This document shows, piece after piece, positions 1 through 7,151 of a stretch of DNA of 20,485 nt. This stretch comes from an uncultured Alistipes sp. GTDB taxonomy: Bacteria > Bacteroidota > Bacteroidia > Bacteroidales > Rikenellaceae. Under the pieces are notes generated by a model. It was not told the DNA's origin and did not search any database. It worked only from the letters and a program-made list of their open reading frames with translations. Location of the stretch: the NCBI GenBank assembly GCA_904502005.1, contig CAJGDC010000036.1, positions 1 through 20,485 of the forward strand, in the 5' to 3' direction. The position numbers were made by a program, and so were the translations under genes. How positions within the stretch are numbered: the first letter of the stretch is position 1; the number at the start of each line of letters is the position of its first letter.

Positions 1-3
1 GGA

Positions 4-390
4 TTAACGCTTACTGAACTGGAACTTACGACGTGCACCAGGCTGTCCTGGCTTCTTACGCTCAACCTCACGGGAATCACGAGTAAGGAATCCGTTCTTC
101 TTAAGAACTGAACGATACTCAGGATTGATCTCGCACAATGCGCGAGCAATACCCATACGAGCTGCCTCAGCCTGACCCTTGATACCACCACCAACGAGGT
201 TGATCATTACATCAAAATTCTCGGTAGTCTCAGTAACAAGCAGTGGCTGCTTTACCTCAAACTGAAGGATGTTCAGTGGGAAGTAAACCTCAAGCTCCTT
301 CTGGTTAATTGTAATTTTACCTGTACCAGCCTTCACGAATACGCGAGCAACAGCGGCCTTACGGCGACCAACAGTGTTTACAACTTCCAT
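4..390 (-). CDS. rpsI: 30S ribosomal protein S9 (uS9)
   Basis: This is small-subunit ribosomal protein S9, whose C-terminal tail reaches the P-site tRNA in the ribosome. The 128-residue length is normal for the family. The start shows the typical GRRKAAVARV stretch (residues 8-17), the middle has GGGIKGQAEAARMGIARAL, and the basic end finishes in the conserved KFQFSKR, with a final Lys-Arg as expected for the tRNA-contacting tail. It begins 5 bases after the stop of rplM, so the two are almost certainly one transcript, the usual L13-S9 arrangement. The stop codon is only 3 bases from the window edge. In related genomes rpsB and tsf usually follow, but that part is outside the window. Confidence 0.98.
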   Translation of the reverse strand: MEVVNTVGRRKAAVARVFVKAGTGKITINQKELEVYFPLNILQFEVKQPLLVTETTENFDVMINLVGGGIKGQAEAARMGIARALCEINPEYRSVLKKNGFLTRDSREVERKKPGQPGARRKFQFSKR

Positions 391-395
391 AATGT

Positions 396-851
396 TTACT
401 TAATCTCGTTTAACTTAATTTGTCTTGGGTTCTGTGCAGCGTGAGGGTGCTCAGCGCCAGCATAAACCTTAAGATTTTTCAAAATCGCTGCACCGAGGCG
501 AGTCTTTGGGAGCATACCCTTTACTGCCTCCTCAATTACAGCAGTTGGCTTGCGGGTAAGAAGATCAGCTGGAGTAGCGAAACGCTGACCACCCGGATAG
601 CCGGTGTGACGAACATAGACCTTGTCGGTCAACTTCTTGCCTGTAAGCTTCACCTTGTCAGCGTTAACAACGATAACATAGTCACCGCAATCAACGTGTG
701 GAGTGTAGCCAGGCTTGTTCTTACCGCACAGAATCTTTGCGATCTGTGAGGCTAAACGACCCAACACCTCATTTGTAGCATCGATAACTACCCACTCCTT
801 GGTAACTGTCGCGGCATTCAATGAGACTGTCTTGTAGCTTAATGAATCCAT
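396..851 (-). CDS. rplM: 50S ribosomal protein L13 (uL13)
   Basis: Large-subunit ribosomal protein L13, an early assembly protein binding 23S rRNA. The 151 residues carry the family landmarks: WVVIDATNEVLGRLAS near residues 20-35, GDYVIVVNADKVKLTGKK in the middle, HTGYPGG, and KGMLPK near residue 112. The first ATG gives the usual short N-terminal extension (MDSLSYKTVSLNAATVTKEW) seen in Bacteroidota L13. It is the first gene of the rplM-rpsI operon, with a promoter-like sequence about 60 bases upstream of the start codon. Nothing in the protein looks damaged or unusual. Confidence 0.98.
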   Translation of the reverse strand: MDSLSYKTVSLNAATVTKEWVVIDATNEVLGRLASQIAKILCGKNKPGYTPHVDCGDYVIVVNADKVKLTGKKLTDKVYVRHTGYPGGQRFATPADLLTRKPTAVIEEAVKGMLPKTRLGAAILKNLKVYAGAEHPHAAQNPRQIKLNEIK

Positions 852-891
852 TTGTTAAATAATACTTGTTGTTAATAAATTATAATCCAAC

Positions 892-915
892 CTCGCACTT
901 TGCGAGTGCGCAAAG
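892..915. repeat. Overlapping short palindromes at the rplM start site
   Basis: Three mutually exclusive inverted repeats share these bases: CTCGCA/TGCGAG (892-897 with 901-906), CGCACT/AGTGCG (894-899 with 905-910) and CTTTGCG/CGCAAAG (898-904 with 909-915). They overlap the -7 box and the predicted 5' end of the rplM mRNA. They could form alternative hairpins in the leader or be an operator; neither is shown by sequence alone. Confidence 0.5.
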
Positions 916-942
916 GTAATACAAATTTCTGAAATACACAAC
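911..942 (-). promoter_or_regulatory. Promoter of rplM-rpsI
   Basis: On the minus strand the -7 box TACCTTTG occupies 911-918 and a GTTG -33-like box occupies 939-942, separated by 20 bases. This fits the Bacteroidota consensus (TTTG, about 19-20 bases, TAnnTTTG). The predicted transcript starts near 904, inside a cluster of short palindromes, and has a leader of roughly 50 bases before rplM. Confidence 0.7.
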
Positions 943-1045
943 TTTTCACCTTAAAATTAAAAAATTTTCAATATTCTCAACCCCTATTGGCTTCTATTTG
1001 TGTAATAATTTGATATTTCGGCTATATACTCTGTATATAAAAGCG

Positions 1046-1076
1046 AGAATGAGAGAAGTTTTCACTCTCTCATTCT
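1046..1076 (-). terminator. Probable terminator of the yicC-to-peptidase operon
   Basis: An inverted repeat pairs AGAATGAGAG (1046-1055) with CTCTCATTCT (1067-1076), extended by AGT/ACT around a TTTC loop with one bulged base. Read on the minus strand it follows the peptidase stop codon by 25 bases and is followed by a short TTTTATATA tract (1034-1042). A second AT-rich palindrome, TATATAC/GTATATA, sits just beyond at 1023-1039. The rest of the gap between 852 and 1101 holds the rplM promoter region. Confidence 0.65.
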
Positions 1077-1101
1077 TACTACATCCTCTATTACACCAAC
1101 A

Positions 1102-2064
1102 CTACTTCACGCGAAGCACACGTCCGATTTGCAGTGTAGTAGTAGGTTTGATACCATTTAATCGACAAATTGCCGACACTGTAGTGTGATTACGCTTAGC
1201 AATAAGACCGAGGTAGTCACCACTGCGGACTTTGTAGTATCGTTTTTCGGCAGAGAGAGCATTCTCCTTTTTCTCAGCCTCATCACGCTCTGCTTCGGCA
1301 TTAAAATCCTGCTCATACTTTGAGTAAATGCTAAAATAGCTCTTTTTCAGCAGAAAATGGTCGCGACGAAGCTCGCCCGTCTTAAAGTTAATAAGTCGCT
1401 CTGGATCAAAAGATTGACCATAGTAACGAGTCTCAAAATGGAGGTGTGGGCCTGTGCTTCTTCCAGAGTTTCCACCCAGAGCAATCGGCTGACCAGCCAC
1501 TACCCTATCGTTCTCCTCCACAAGACGAGCAGAGAGGTGTCCGTGGTATGTCTCAAGTCCATTGTCATGACGGATAATGACAAGTGTTCCATAACCCGTA
1601 TTGGTAGCCTTTGAGAAGCGCACTCGACCATCAAAAGCGGCGCAGATTGTATCGCCAACCTTAAGTGCAATATCGATACCATTATGCGCTCGGCGATGGC
1701 GCATACCGTAGCGAGAAGTTACGCGACCAATATATGGATAACGATAATTTCTTATACTATCTACAAGATTGATAGCCACCGACTTAGGAATAGAGTCAAT
1801 AGACACTGTACGGTAAGCAGATACATTTTCTGTATCCCAATAGCGGTTATAGAGTGTAGAGTCCTGCTCCATAGTCGCACTTTGAACATAGCGCCATGTA
1901 CCGTCATTAAATAGCAGTACTGACAAGGCAGAATTTTCTGTCTTAAGTGTATCTACAACAATTGGAGACGATAATGGTTTAATTGACTGCACAGCAAGCG
2001 AATCAAGGGCATAAAGTTCTGTTGCGGCAAGTAGTGCCACAACGATAAGGAGTATTCTCTTCAT
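1102..2064 (-). CDS. Secreted M23 peptidase with C-terminal LysM domain
   Basis: Predicted periplasmic peptidoglycan endopeptidase or amidase activator of the M23 (lysostaphin/NlpD-EnvC-like) family. Residues 1-19 form a signal peptide (MKRILLIVVALLAATELYA). The M23 domain spans about 107-225, with zinc ligands H127 and D131 (HNGID), H174/H176 (TYHGHL) and H207-x-H209 (GPHLHF); all are present, so it may be catalytically active rather than a degenerate activator. A LysM peptidoglycan-binding domain occupies about 276-319 (YYKVRSGDYLGLIAKRN). A charged linker (about 250-275) joins them. It is the last gene of the operon, 9 bases after the DUF3109 gene, together with ddl, which suits a cell-wall role. 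The bond cleaved is not inferable here. Confidence 0.9.
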   Translation of the reverse strand: MKRILLIVVALLAATELYALDSLAVQSIKPLSSPIVVDTLKTENSALSVLLFNDGTWRYVQSATMEQDSTLYNRYWDTENVSAYRTVSIDSIPKSVAINLVDSIRNYRYPYIGRVTSRYGMRHRRAHNGIDIALKVGDTICAAFDGRVRFSKATNTGYGTLVIIRHDNGLETYHGHLSARLVEENDRVVAGQPIALGGNSGRSTGPHLHFETRYYGQSFDPERLINFKTGELRRDHFLLKKSYFSIYSKYEQDFNAEAERDEAEKKENALSAEKRYYKVRSGDYLGLIAKRNHTTVSAICRLNGIKPTTTLQIGRVLRVK

Positions 2065-2073
2065 CTATATTTT

Positions 2074-2652
2074 CTATTTACTATTTTTTAACAAATCCTC
2101 TGCGCACTCAAGGGCCGAATAGAACTCTTCTCCGAATTGACGAATAATAGGCTCCTTAAGTGACTTATAGACAGAGATACCAAGTTTATTACCATTTTGG
2201 CATGCTGAGCGACAGATTGCCCAGCGGTGATAATTAAGCCCTACTGTGCCATTAGAGAACTCTACTACACGGATTGGATAGAGATGACACGATATAGGCT
2301 TGATAAACGAGCATTTACCCGCACGATACGCCGCCTCAATAGCACACAGAGTAAGTCCTTGTTCGTTTACAAAAGTATAAGCACACTCACAACCATTGAC
2401 AAGCGGCGTGGTATAATCTCCCTCAAAATCCACAACCATAAAGCCCTGTTTCTCCACAGCAGCAATACCCTCTGGAGTCATGTATGGTTTATAGTTCTCA
2501 TACTCCGCCTCCAGAATATCAACCTCCTCGAGTGTCAGCGGAGCACCTGCATCGCCATCAATGCAGCATTGACCTTTGCAGGCCATAATATCGCAACAGA
2601 AGTTCTCTGTAAGCAGGTCTGTGCTTACAATCTTACCCTCAATCTCTATCAT
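2074..2652 (-). CDS. DUF3109 family cysteine-rich protein
   Basis: A member of the DUF3109 family (related to YkgJ-type putative metal-cluster proteins), function unknown. The 192-residue protein has 13 cysteines in clusters: CC at 19-20, C25, CC at 29-30, C88 and C90, C103, C114, C122, C147, C151 and C183, with the typical runs ENFCCD, CKGQCC, SCHLYPIRV and YHRWAICRSAC. That pattern suggests metal or iron-sulfur binding. A longer reading from 2691 would add MQIHLDNLSHFLH and overlap ddl by 20 bases; I chose the ATG at 2652 because family proteins begin close to the IEGKIVSTDLLTENF segment and this leaves a normal 19-base gap. It sits between ddl and the peptidase gene in the operon. Confidence 0.85.
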   Translation of the reverse strand: MIEIEGKIVSTDLLTENFCCDIMACKGQCCIDGDAGAPLTLEEVDILEAEYENYKPYMTPEGIAAVEKQGFMVVDFEGDYTTPLVNGCECAYTFVNEQGLTLCAIEAAYRAGKCSFIKPISCHLYPIRVVEFSNGTVGLNYHRWAICRSACQNGNKLGISVYKSLKEPIIRQFGEEFYSALECAEDLLKNSK

Positions 2653-2671
2653 ATGTAGGAAATGGCTCAAA

Positions 2672-3652
2672 TTATCTAAGTGAATCTGCAATTACAATAT
2701 CGTAGAGTTCGCCCAAAGTCATACCAGCCTCACGCACCTGCTTTGGCACAATACTTCCGCTACTCATACCCGGAATAGAGTTTATCTCAATAAGATAAGG
2801 CTCGCCTGCCTCCGTAACGATAAAATCTATACGCACAACGCCGCTACAACGACATGCTCGGTATGCCTCAAGGGTCATACGATTCAGCTTCTGCTTTATC
2901 TCATCACTTATCGGCGCAGGGGTAATCTCATCAGAAAGGCCCTCAGTATACTTAGCCTCATAGTCAAAGAAGTCGCGCTTAGAGACAATCTCAGTAATTG
3001 GTAGCAGAATCTCTCGGTCGGCAGTCACAACAACACCACATCCCATTTCACGACCTACGATACACTCCTCAATAAGCACCTCATCACTCTCCTTAAACGC
3101 TGCCTCAACCGCGGCTGGAATCTGGTCTGCTGTAGTTACCTTAGTCACACCAAAGCTACTACCACTTGCATTTGGTTTTACAAAAAGTGGCAAGCCCAAT
3201 TTCTCCACAACAGCTTGGCTTTCAACACTTTCACCTCGGCTGACAAGTACCTCACGGGCAAGGTTAATACCACGACCGGCAACAGCGCGCTTAGTTGAAA
3301 TCTTGTCAAAGGTTATTGTTGAACTTACCTGTGAGCAAGATGAGTATGGAATGCCCATCATATCAAGATATCCCTGCAGTTTACCATCCTCACCAGGAGT
3401 GCCGTGGATGATGATAAGCGCATACTCAAACTCTGTACGAACACCCGCAACAGTAAGCGAAAAGTCGTTTTTATCCACCTCCCACTGCTTTCCGTCAGCA
3501 TCTGTATATGTCATATTACGATGGTGCAGGTCTATAACCTTCACATCATATTTTGCGCTATCCAATGCTGCTGCAATCTGCTGCGCGCTATTAAGTGCAA
3601 TCTCTCGTTCGGAAGAGTCTCCACCTGCGAGAAGTGCTATTTTTAATCTCAT
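2672..3652 (-). CDS. ddl: D-alanine--D-alanine ligase
   Basis: ATP-dependent cytoplasmic ligase that joins two D-alanines for the peptidoglycan precursor UDP-MurNAc-pentapeptide. The 326 residues show ATP-grasp landmarks: GGDSSEREIAL at 10-20 (with the catalytic Glu), HGTPGEDG at 83-90, the nucleotide-binding FVKPNASGSSFGV at 157-169, the metal-binding RIDFIV near 274, and EINSIPGM at 289-296. Length is close to short-form Ddl enzymes. Its start is 2 bases after the nadD stop, showing tight operon packing. The loop residue that separates D-Ala from D-lactate or D-Ser ligases was not examined with confidence, but nothing suggests a resistance-type enzyme. Confidence 0.96.
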   Translation of the reverse strand: MRLKIALLAGGDSSEREIALNSAQQIAAALDSAKYDVKVIDLHHRNMTYTDADGKQWEVDKNDFSLTVAGVRTEFEYALIIIHGTPGEDGKLQGYLDMMGIPYSSCSQVSSTITFDKISTKRAVAGRGINLAREVLVSRGESVESQAVVEKLGLPLFVKPNASGSSFGVTKVTTADQIPAAVEAAFKESDEVLIEECIVGREMGCGVVVTADREILLPITEIVSKRDFFDYEAKYTEGLSDEITPAPISDEIKQKLNRMTLEAYRACRCSGVVRIDFIVTEAGEPYLIEINSIPGMSSGSIVPKQVREAGMTLGELYDIVIADSLR

Positions 3653-3654
3653 TA

Positions 3655-4245
3655 TCAGTATATTTTATTCTGTTTTATATAACTCTCTACCTCTGGAATA
3701 ACCATATCTGAGACACTGCCACCCTGAGCAATAGCCTCACGGACCTCCGTAGCCGAGAAGTCAAAAAGTGGAGCATTCTCAAGGTAGACTACCCTATCAG
3801 CATACTGCGAGCGTGAGAGGCTATACCCCCTGCGCGGATAGACAAGTATCGGATAGTTAGCGACAATCTGTTCACTATTTTTCCAACGGTGGAAGTTCTC
3901 AATATTATCTGCGCCCATAAGGATTGAGAACTCCATTTGGTCGCCAAAATTCTCTGCCAAAAAGTTCAGTGTATCAATAGTATACGAAGGTCTCGGAAGT
4001 GTAAACTCCACCGCTGACACCTGAATTTTATCGGGATATAACGACGCTGCGCAGGCTGCCTGGCACATCTCATAGCGCGAGAACTCCGCTGCAAGATCAC
4101 TCTGCTCCTTGTGTGGATTCTGGGGCGAGACTATCATCACCACCTGATCCGCAAAGCCGTCAGAGATGACATACTCCGCAAGGGCAATATGCCCTCGGTG
4201 AACGGGGTTAAACGAGCCAAAATAGAGGACTACACGACTCTTCAT
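3655..4245 (-). CDS. nadD: Nicotinate-nucleotide adenylyltransferase
   Basis: Converts nicotinate mononucleotide and ATP to deamido-NAD in NAD biosynthesis. The nucleotidyltransferase signature is clear at residues 10-19 (GSFNPVHRGH), followed by the ATP-binding SATEVR near the C-terminus (family ISSTxxR). The 196-residue length is typical. The start codon overlaps the gmk stop by one base (TAATG), so translation is probably coupled. The pairing of gmk with nadD is common in Bacteroidales. Confidence 0.96.
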   Translation of the reverse strand: MKSRVVLYFGSFNPVHRGHIALAEYVISDGFADQVVMIVSPQNPHKEQSDLAAEFSRYEMCQAACAASLYPDKIQVSAVEFTLPRPSYTIDTLNFLAENFGDQMEFSILMGADNIENFHRWKNSEQIVANYPILVYPRRGYSLSRSQYADRVVYLENAPLFDFSATEVREAIAQGGSVSDMVIPEVESYIKQNKIY

Positions 4246-4808
4246 TACTGAGCAATGAAATTATCAATAATAGCACAAGTATCTGCTATAGCCCTCTGAA
4301 GGTCATCATTTACCACCACATGGTCAAACTCTGGCGCGCGCTCAATCTCCTGACCTGCCTTAGCTACGCGCTTAGCAATAACCTCTGGAGCATCTGTACC
4401 ACGACCGATAAGTCTACGCTCAAGTTCCTCAACTGATGGTGGCATAATGAATACCGAGCAAGCCTTATTGCCAAAAATCTTTTTAAGATTCACGCCGCCA
4501 ACAACATCCACATCAAAGATAATCACATTACCTTTGCTCCAGATTCTATCAACCTCGCTGCGCAGTGTGCCGTAGTGAGTACCCGCATAGACAGCCTCCC
4601 ACTCAACAAAGGCATCAGCCTCAATGCGACGCAGAAACTCCTCCTCGGTAAGGAAGTAGTAGTCCACACCATCCTGCTCAGCACCTCGTGGTGCGCGTGA
4701 AGTTGCAGAGATTGAGAACTCAAACTGCGGGTATCTCTTTAACAACTCATGAACAATTGTTGTCTTGCCCGATCCGCTCGGAGCTGAAAATATGATTACT
4801 TTCTCCAT
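4245..4808 (-). CDS. gmk: Guanylate kinase
   Basis: Phosphorylates GMP (and dGMP) to GDP with ATP, feeding GTP and dGTP pools. The P-loop APSGSGKT lies at residues 9-16, followed by the GMP-binding SATSRAPRGAEQDGVDYYF segment and the EWAxVxxxxYGT region (EWEAVYAGTHYGT). At 187 residues it matches bacterial Gmk. It begins 16 bases after yicC and shares one base with nadD downstream. The yicC-gmk neighbourhood is widely conserved in bacteria. Confidence 0.97.
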   Translation of the reverse strand: MEKVIIFSAPSGSGKTTIVHELLKRYPQFEFSISATSRAPRGAEQDGVDYYFLTEEEFLRRIEADAFVEWEAVYAGTHYGTLRSEVDRIWSKGNVIIFDVDVVGGVNLKKIFGNKACSVFIMPPSVEELERRLIGRGTDAPEVIAKRVAKAGQEIERAPEFDHVVVNDDLQRAIADTCAIIDNFIAQ

Positions 4809-4824
4809 AGATTTGGCTGTTAGC

Positions 4825-5697
4825 TTATAGAATATTTAGCACTTGTTCCTTAATCTTTTCAAGTTCATCTTTCATCTTTACGACAAGCACCTGAATATCG
4901 TGGTTGTTGGCCTTGGAGCCTGTGGTGTTAATCTCGCGACCCATCTCTTGGGTTATAAAACCGAGTTTGCGACCAGCCTCTTGCTCTGTAGCCGCGACCT
5001 GACGGAAGTAGTTGCAGTGGGCCGCAAGACGCACCTTCTCCTCTGTAATATCAAGTTTCTCGATGTAGAAAATCATCTCCTGCTCAAGGCGATTCTCATC
5101 AACCTCAACGCCGAGTTTCTCAATACCCTCACGAATACGGGTACGCACAGCCTCTGCGCGTACAGCCTCAAAAGGTGTTATTTGGTCGCGGTATGCCTCA
5201 ATCTTATCTACGCGGGCAAGCAGGTCTGCAATAAGTACTGCACCCTCCTGCACTCTGAAGGCATTCAGCCGCTCACAAGCAAGGGTTACAGCCTCAACAA
5301 TCGCTGCGATGTCGCTATCTGTTGCACTCTCAACCTCTGTAGTCATCACATTTGGCATACGCAATACCGCCGGCACAATGGCATCATATGCCGCATCAAT
5401 GCCCGAGTAGCTCAACGCATCGGTGACTTGAGTTAAGTAGGCGCGGAACATATCCTTATTTACCTCACCTGCGGTCTGAACAGCCTCAGACTGCATAGTT
5501 ATCAGCACATCCACCTTTCCGCGCACCAGAGCCTTGCTCACAACACTGCGCACCTCAGCCTCCGCAGCACGGAACGCCATAGGCAGCTTAACCGATAAAT
5601 CTAACTGCTTTGAATTGAGCGAACGAATCTCCGCCACAAAGCGCTTCTGCTCTACTTTAACCTCGGCCTTACCGAAGCCTGTCATTGATCTCTGCAT
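4825..5697 (-). CDS. yicC: YicC/YloC family protein
   Basis: Member of the YicC/YloC family; the E. coli protein has been described as an endoribonuclease acting on small RNA, but the role in Bacteroidota is not established. The protein begins MQRSMTGFGKAEV, where MTGFGKA is the family's hallmark start, and ends with the DUF1732 domain pattern MGREINTTGSKANN followed by VVKMKDELEKIKEQVLN. The 290-residue length is normal. The conserved acidic stretch RLEQEMIFYIEKLDITEE lies near residues 203-220. I kept the first ATG because it is only four codons before the MTGFG start and matches common MxxSMTGFG forms. It is the first gene of a six-gene operon behind a good promoter. Confidence 0.95.
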   Translation of the reverse strand: MQRSMTGFGKAEVKVEQKRFVAEIRSLNSKQLDLSVKLPMAFRAAEAEVRSVVSKALVRGKVDVLITMQSEAVQTAGEVNKDMFRAYLTQVTDALSYSGIDAAYDAIVPAVLRMPNVMTTEVESATDSDIAAIVEAVTLACERLNAFRVQEGAVLIADLLARVDKIEAYRDQITPFEAVRAEAVRTRIREGIEKLGVEVDENRLEQEMIFYIEKLDITEEKVRLAAHCNYFRQVAATEQEAGRKLGFITQEMGREINTTGSKANNHDIQVLVVKMKDELEKIKEQVLNIL

Positions 5698-5716
5698 AGT
5701 TACTTATTTAATTGCG

Positions 5717-5747
5717 CAAAGGTAATAAAAAAATCTTGCGAGTGCAA
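5717..5747 (-). promoter_or_regulatory. Promoter of the yicC operon
   Basis: The minus strand carries a -7 box TACCTTTG at 5717-5724 and a TTGC -33-like box at 5744-5747, with 19 bases between. The predicted start is near 5710, giving a very short leader before the yicC ATG at 5697. The -33 box lies inside the right arm of the terminator hairpin at 5728-5755. Confidence 0.7.
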
Positions 5748-5755
5748 GATTTTTT
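5728..5755. terminator. Perfect hairpin terminator, both orientations
   Basis: A perfect 12-bp stem pairs AAAAAATCTTGC (5728-5739) with GCAAGATTTTTT (5744-5755) around a GAGT loop. It has a T tract in either orientation. On the minus strand it lies downstream of the serC-serA-DUF1015 operon and is its likely terminator. It overlaps the yicC promoter spacer and -33 box. Confidence 0.75.
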
Positions 5756-5761
5756 ACTATT

Positions 5762-5790
5762 GGCTATTAGCCATTAGCTAAAAGCCATTA
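5762..5790. repeat. Short AT-rich direct and inverted repeats
   Basis: AGCCATTA occurs at 5769-5776 and again at 5783-5790. GGCT/AGCC (5762-5772) and TAGC/GCTA within the same stretch also form small palindromes. It lies between the terminator hairpin and the larger palindromic repeat; no function is apparent. Confidence 0.4.
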
Positions 5791-5793
5791 TGC

Positions 5794-5910
5794 TGTCAAA
5801 ATGGTGGATTTACAACGCTCGGCGAGAAAAATTGGTGCAGGATAGTACTAAAACGTACAGCCAAACCAATTTTTCTCGTTAGCGGCAGTAAATGCGCCAT
5901 TTTCACGACA
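5794..5910. repeat. Solo copy of a large palindromic intergenic repeat
   Basis: A nested hairpin of about 117 bases. From outside in: TGTC/GACA with AAAATGG (5798-5804) against CCATTTT (5897-5903); ATTTAC and CGCT against AGCG and GTAAAT; a perfect 14-bp stem CGAGAAAAATTGGT (5823-5836) against ACCAATTTTTCTCG (5865-5878); and an apex GGATAGTACTAAAACGTACAGCC that can itself pair GG/CC and GTAC/GTAC. The same apex and flanks recur in the array at 12473-12846 with an unrelated stem. It ends 3 bases before the DUF1015 stop codon (5914). It has no coding potential I can support. Confidence 0.85.
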
Positions 5911-5913
5911 AAA

Positions 5914-7149
5914 TTAGAATGTGTGGATGACAACACCTGAACGCAACTTCGGCTCAAACCAAGTAGTCTTCGGAGGCATAATATTTCCGGTGTCGGCGAT
6001 ATCAATAAGCTGACGCATAGAGACTGGATAGAGGGCGAAGGCTGCCTTCATCTCGCCACTATCTACTCGGCGCTTAAGCTCGCCAAGTCCGCGGATACCA
6101 CCCACAAAGTCAATACGTTTTGAGGTGCGCAAGTCCTTAATATCCAAAACCTTATCAAGAACGAGATTTGAAAGCACAGTTACATCCAACACGCCTATTG
6201 GGTCATTATCGTCATAAGTTCCCTCACGAGCAGTAAGGCTATACCAGCAGCCATCAAGGTAGAGTGAGAAGTTGTGCAGGGCACTAGGTGTATAAATTTC
6301 CTCGCCCACCTTTTCAACTACAAAATCAGCATCAAGAGCGGCAAGGAACTGCTCCGAACTAAGGCCATTAAGGTCCTTAACAACGCGGTTGTAGTCGATA
6401 ATTCTAAGGTGCGACTCAGGGAATGTCACTGCAAGGAAGTAGCAGTACTCCTCCTCGCCCGTATGGTTTGGATTATTAGCCTTACACTCCGCACCCACAC
6501 GAGCAGCGGCAGCTGTACGGTGGTGGCCATCAGCAACATATAGGGCAGGAATAGACTTAAAAATCTCAGTAATACGATTGCACGTCTGCTCGTCGTCAAT
6601 AACCCAGAGTTGGTGTCCGAAGCCATCAGCAGCGGTAAAATCATACTCGGCAGGGGCTTGGATAATTCTATTTACTATAGCATCAATCTCTGCATTATCT
6701 GGATATGCGAAGAATACAGGCTCTATATTTGCCCTCTGATTGCGCACGTGAATCATGCGATCCTCCTCCTTGTCTGGACGGGTAAGCTCGTGCTTCTTAA
6801 TTGCGCCAGAGAGGTAATCCTCAAAGTGGCAGCACATTACAAGGCCATACTGAGTTCTACCATCCATAGTCTGAGCATAGACATAATAGCACTCCTTACC
6901 GTCGCGCTCAAGCCAGCCACGCTGCTGCCATAGCTGGAAGTTCTCAACCGCCTTCTGATAGACAACCTCTGAGTGTTCGTCAGCGATAGGGTCAAAGTCT
7001 ATCTCAGGCTTAATGATATGGAGCAACGAGCGCTCAGTAGCCTCAGCTTTAGCCTCAGCGGAGTTTAGAACATCATAAGGGCGAGATGCCACCTCGGAGG
7101 CATACTGCTTTGGAGGGCGTACTCCCTGAAAAGGTTTAATGCGTACCAT
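5914..7149 (-). CDS. DUF1015 family protein, serine-operon member
   Basis: A 411-residue cytoplasmic protein of the DUF1015 family with no signal peptide. Recognisable family segments are the start VRIKPFQGVRPP and RPYDVLNSAEA (to about residue 33), SLLHIIKPEIDFDP near 41-54, the GAIKKHELTRPDKEEDR segment at 116-132 and the DGHHR motif at 207-211. Its start is 2 bases after the serA stop, so it is translated with serA and belongs to a serC-serA-DUF1015 operon. No phosphoserine phosphatase gene is in the operon. The DGHHR motif resembles the one I recall from ParB/sulfiredoxin-fold free-serine kinases (SerK, SbnI); a role in the phosphoserine/serine step is therefore an inference, not established here. 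Confidence 0.88.
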   Translation of the reverse strand: MVRIKPFQGVRPPKQYASEVASRPYDVLNSAEAKAEATERSLLHIIKPEIDFDPIADEHSEVVYQKAVENFQLWQQRGWLERDGKECYYVYAQTMDGRTQYGLVMCCHFEDYLSGAIKKHELTRPDKEEDRMIHVRNQRANIEPVFFAYPDNAEIDAIVNRIIQAPAEYDFTAADGFGHQLWVIDDEQTCNRITEIFKSIPALYVADGHHRTAAAARVGAECKANNPNHTGEEEYCYFLAVTFPESHLRIIDYNRVVKDLNGLSSEQFLAALDADFVVEKVGEEIYTPSALHNFSLYLDGCWYSLTAREGTYDDNDPIGVLDVTVLSNLVLDKVLDIKDLRTSKRIDFVGGIRGLGELKRRVDSGEMKAAFALYPVSMRQLIDIADTGNIMPPKTTWFEPKLRSGVVIHTF

Positions 7150-7151
7150 AA

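Noticed and set aside
852..1101. tRNA or small RNA gene in the spacer between rplM and the peptidase gene
   Set aside because: No cloverleaf or recognised RNA motif; only promoter, short palindromes and a terminator-like hairpin were found.
2653..2691. Longer DUF3109 start overlapping ddl
   Set aside because: The extra 13 residues have no family support and the ATG at 2652 gives the expected N-terminus.
3655..4245. Horizontally acquired segment in the yicC-peptidase operon
   Set aside because: Gene spacing, orientation and gene content are typical of the order and no mobile element or composition break is visible.
4843..5436. 197-codon open frame on the plus strand inside yicC
   Set aside because: It is antisense to a well supported conserved gene; no family resemblance and no promoter of its own.
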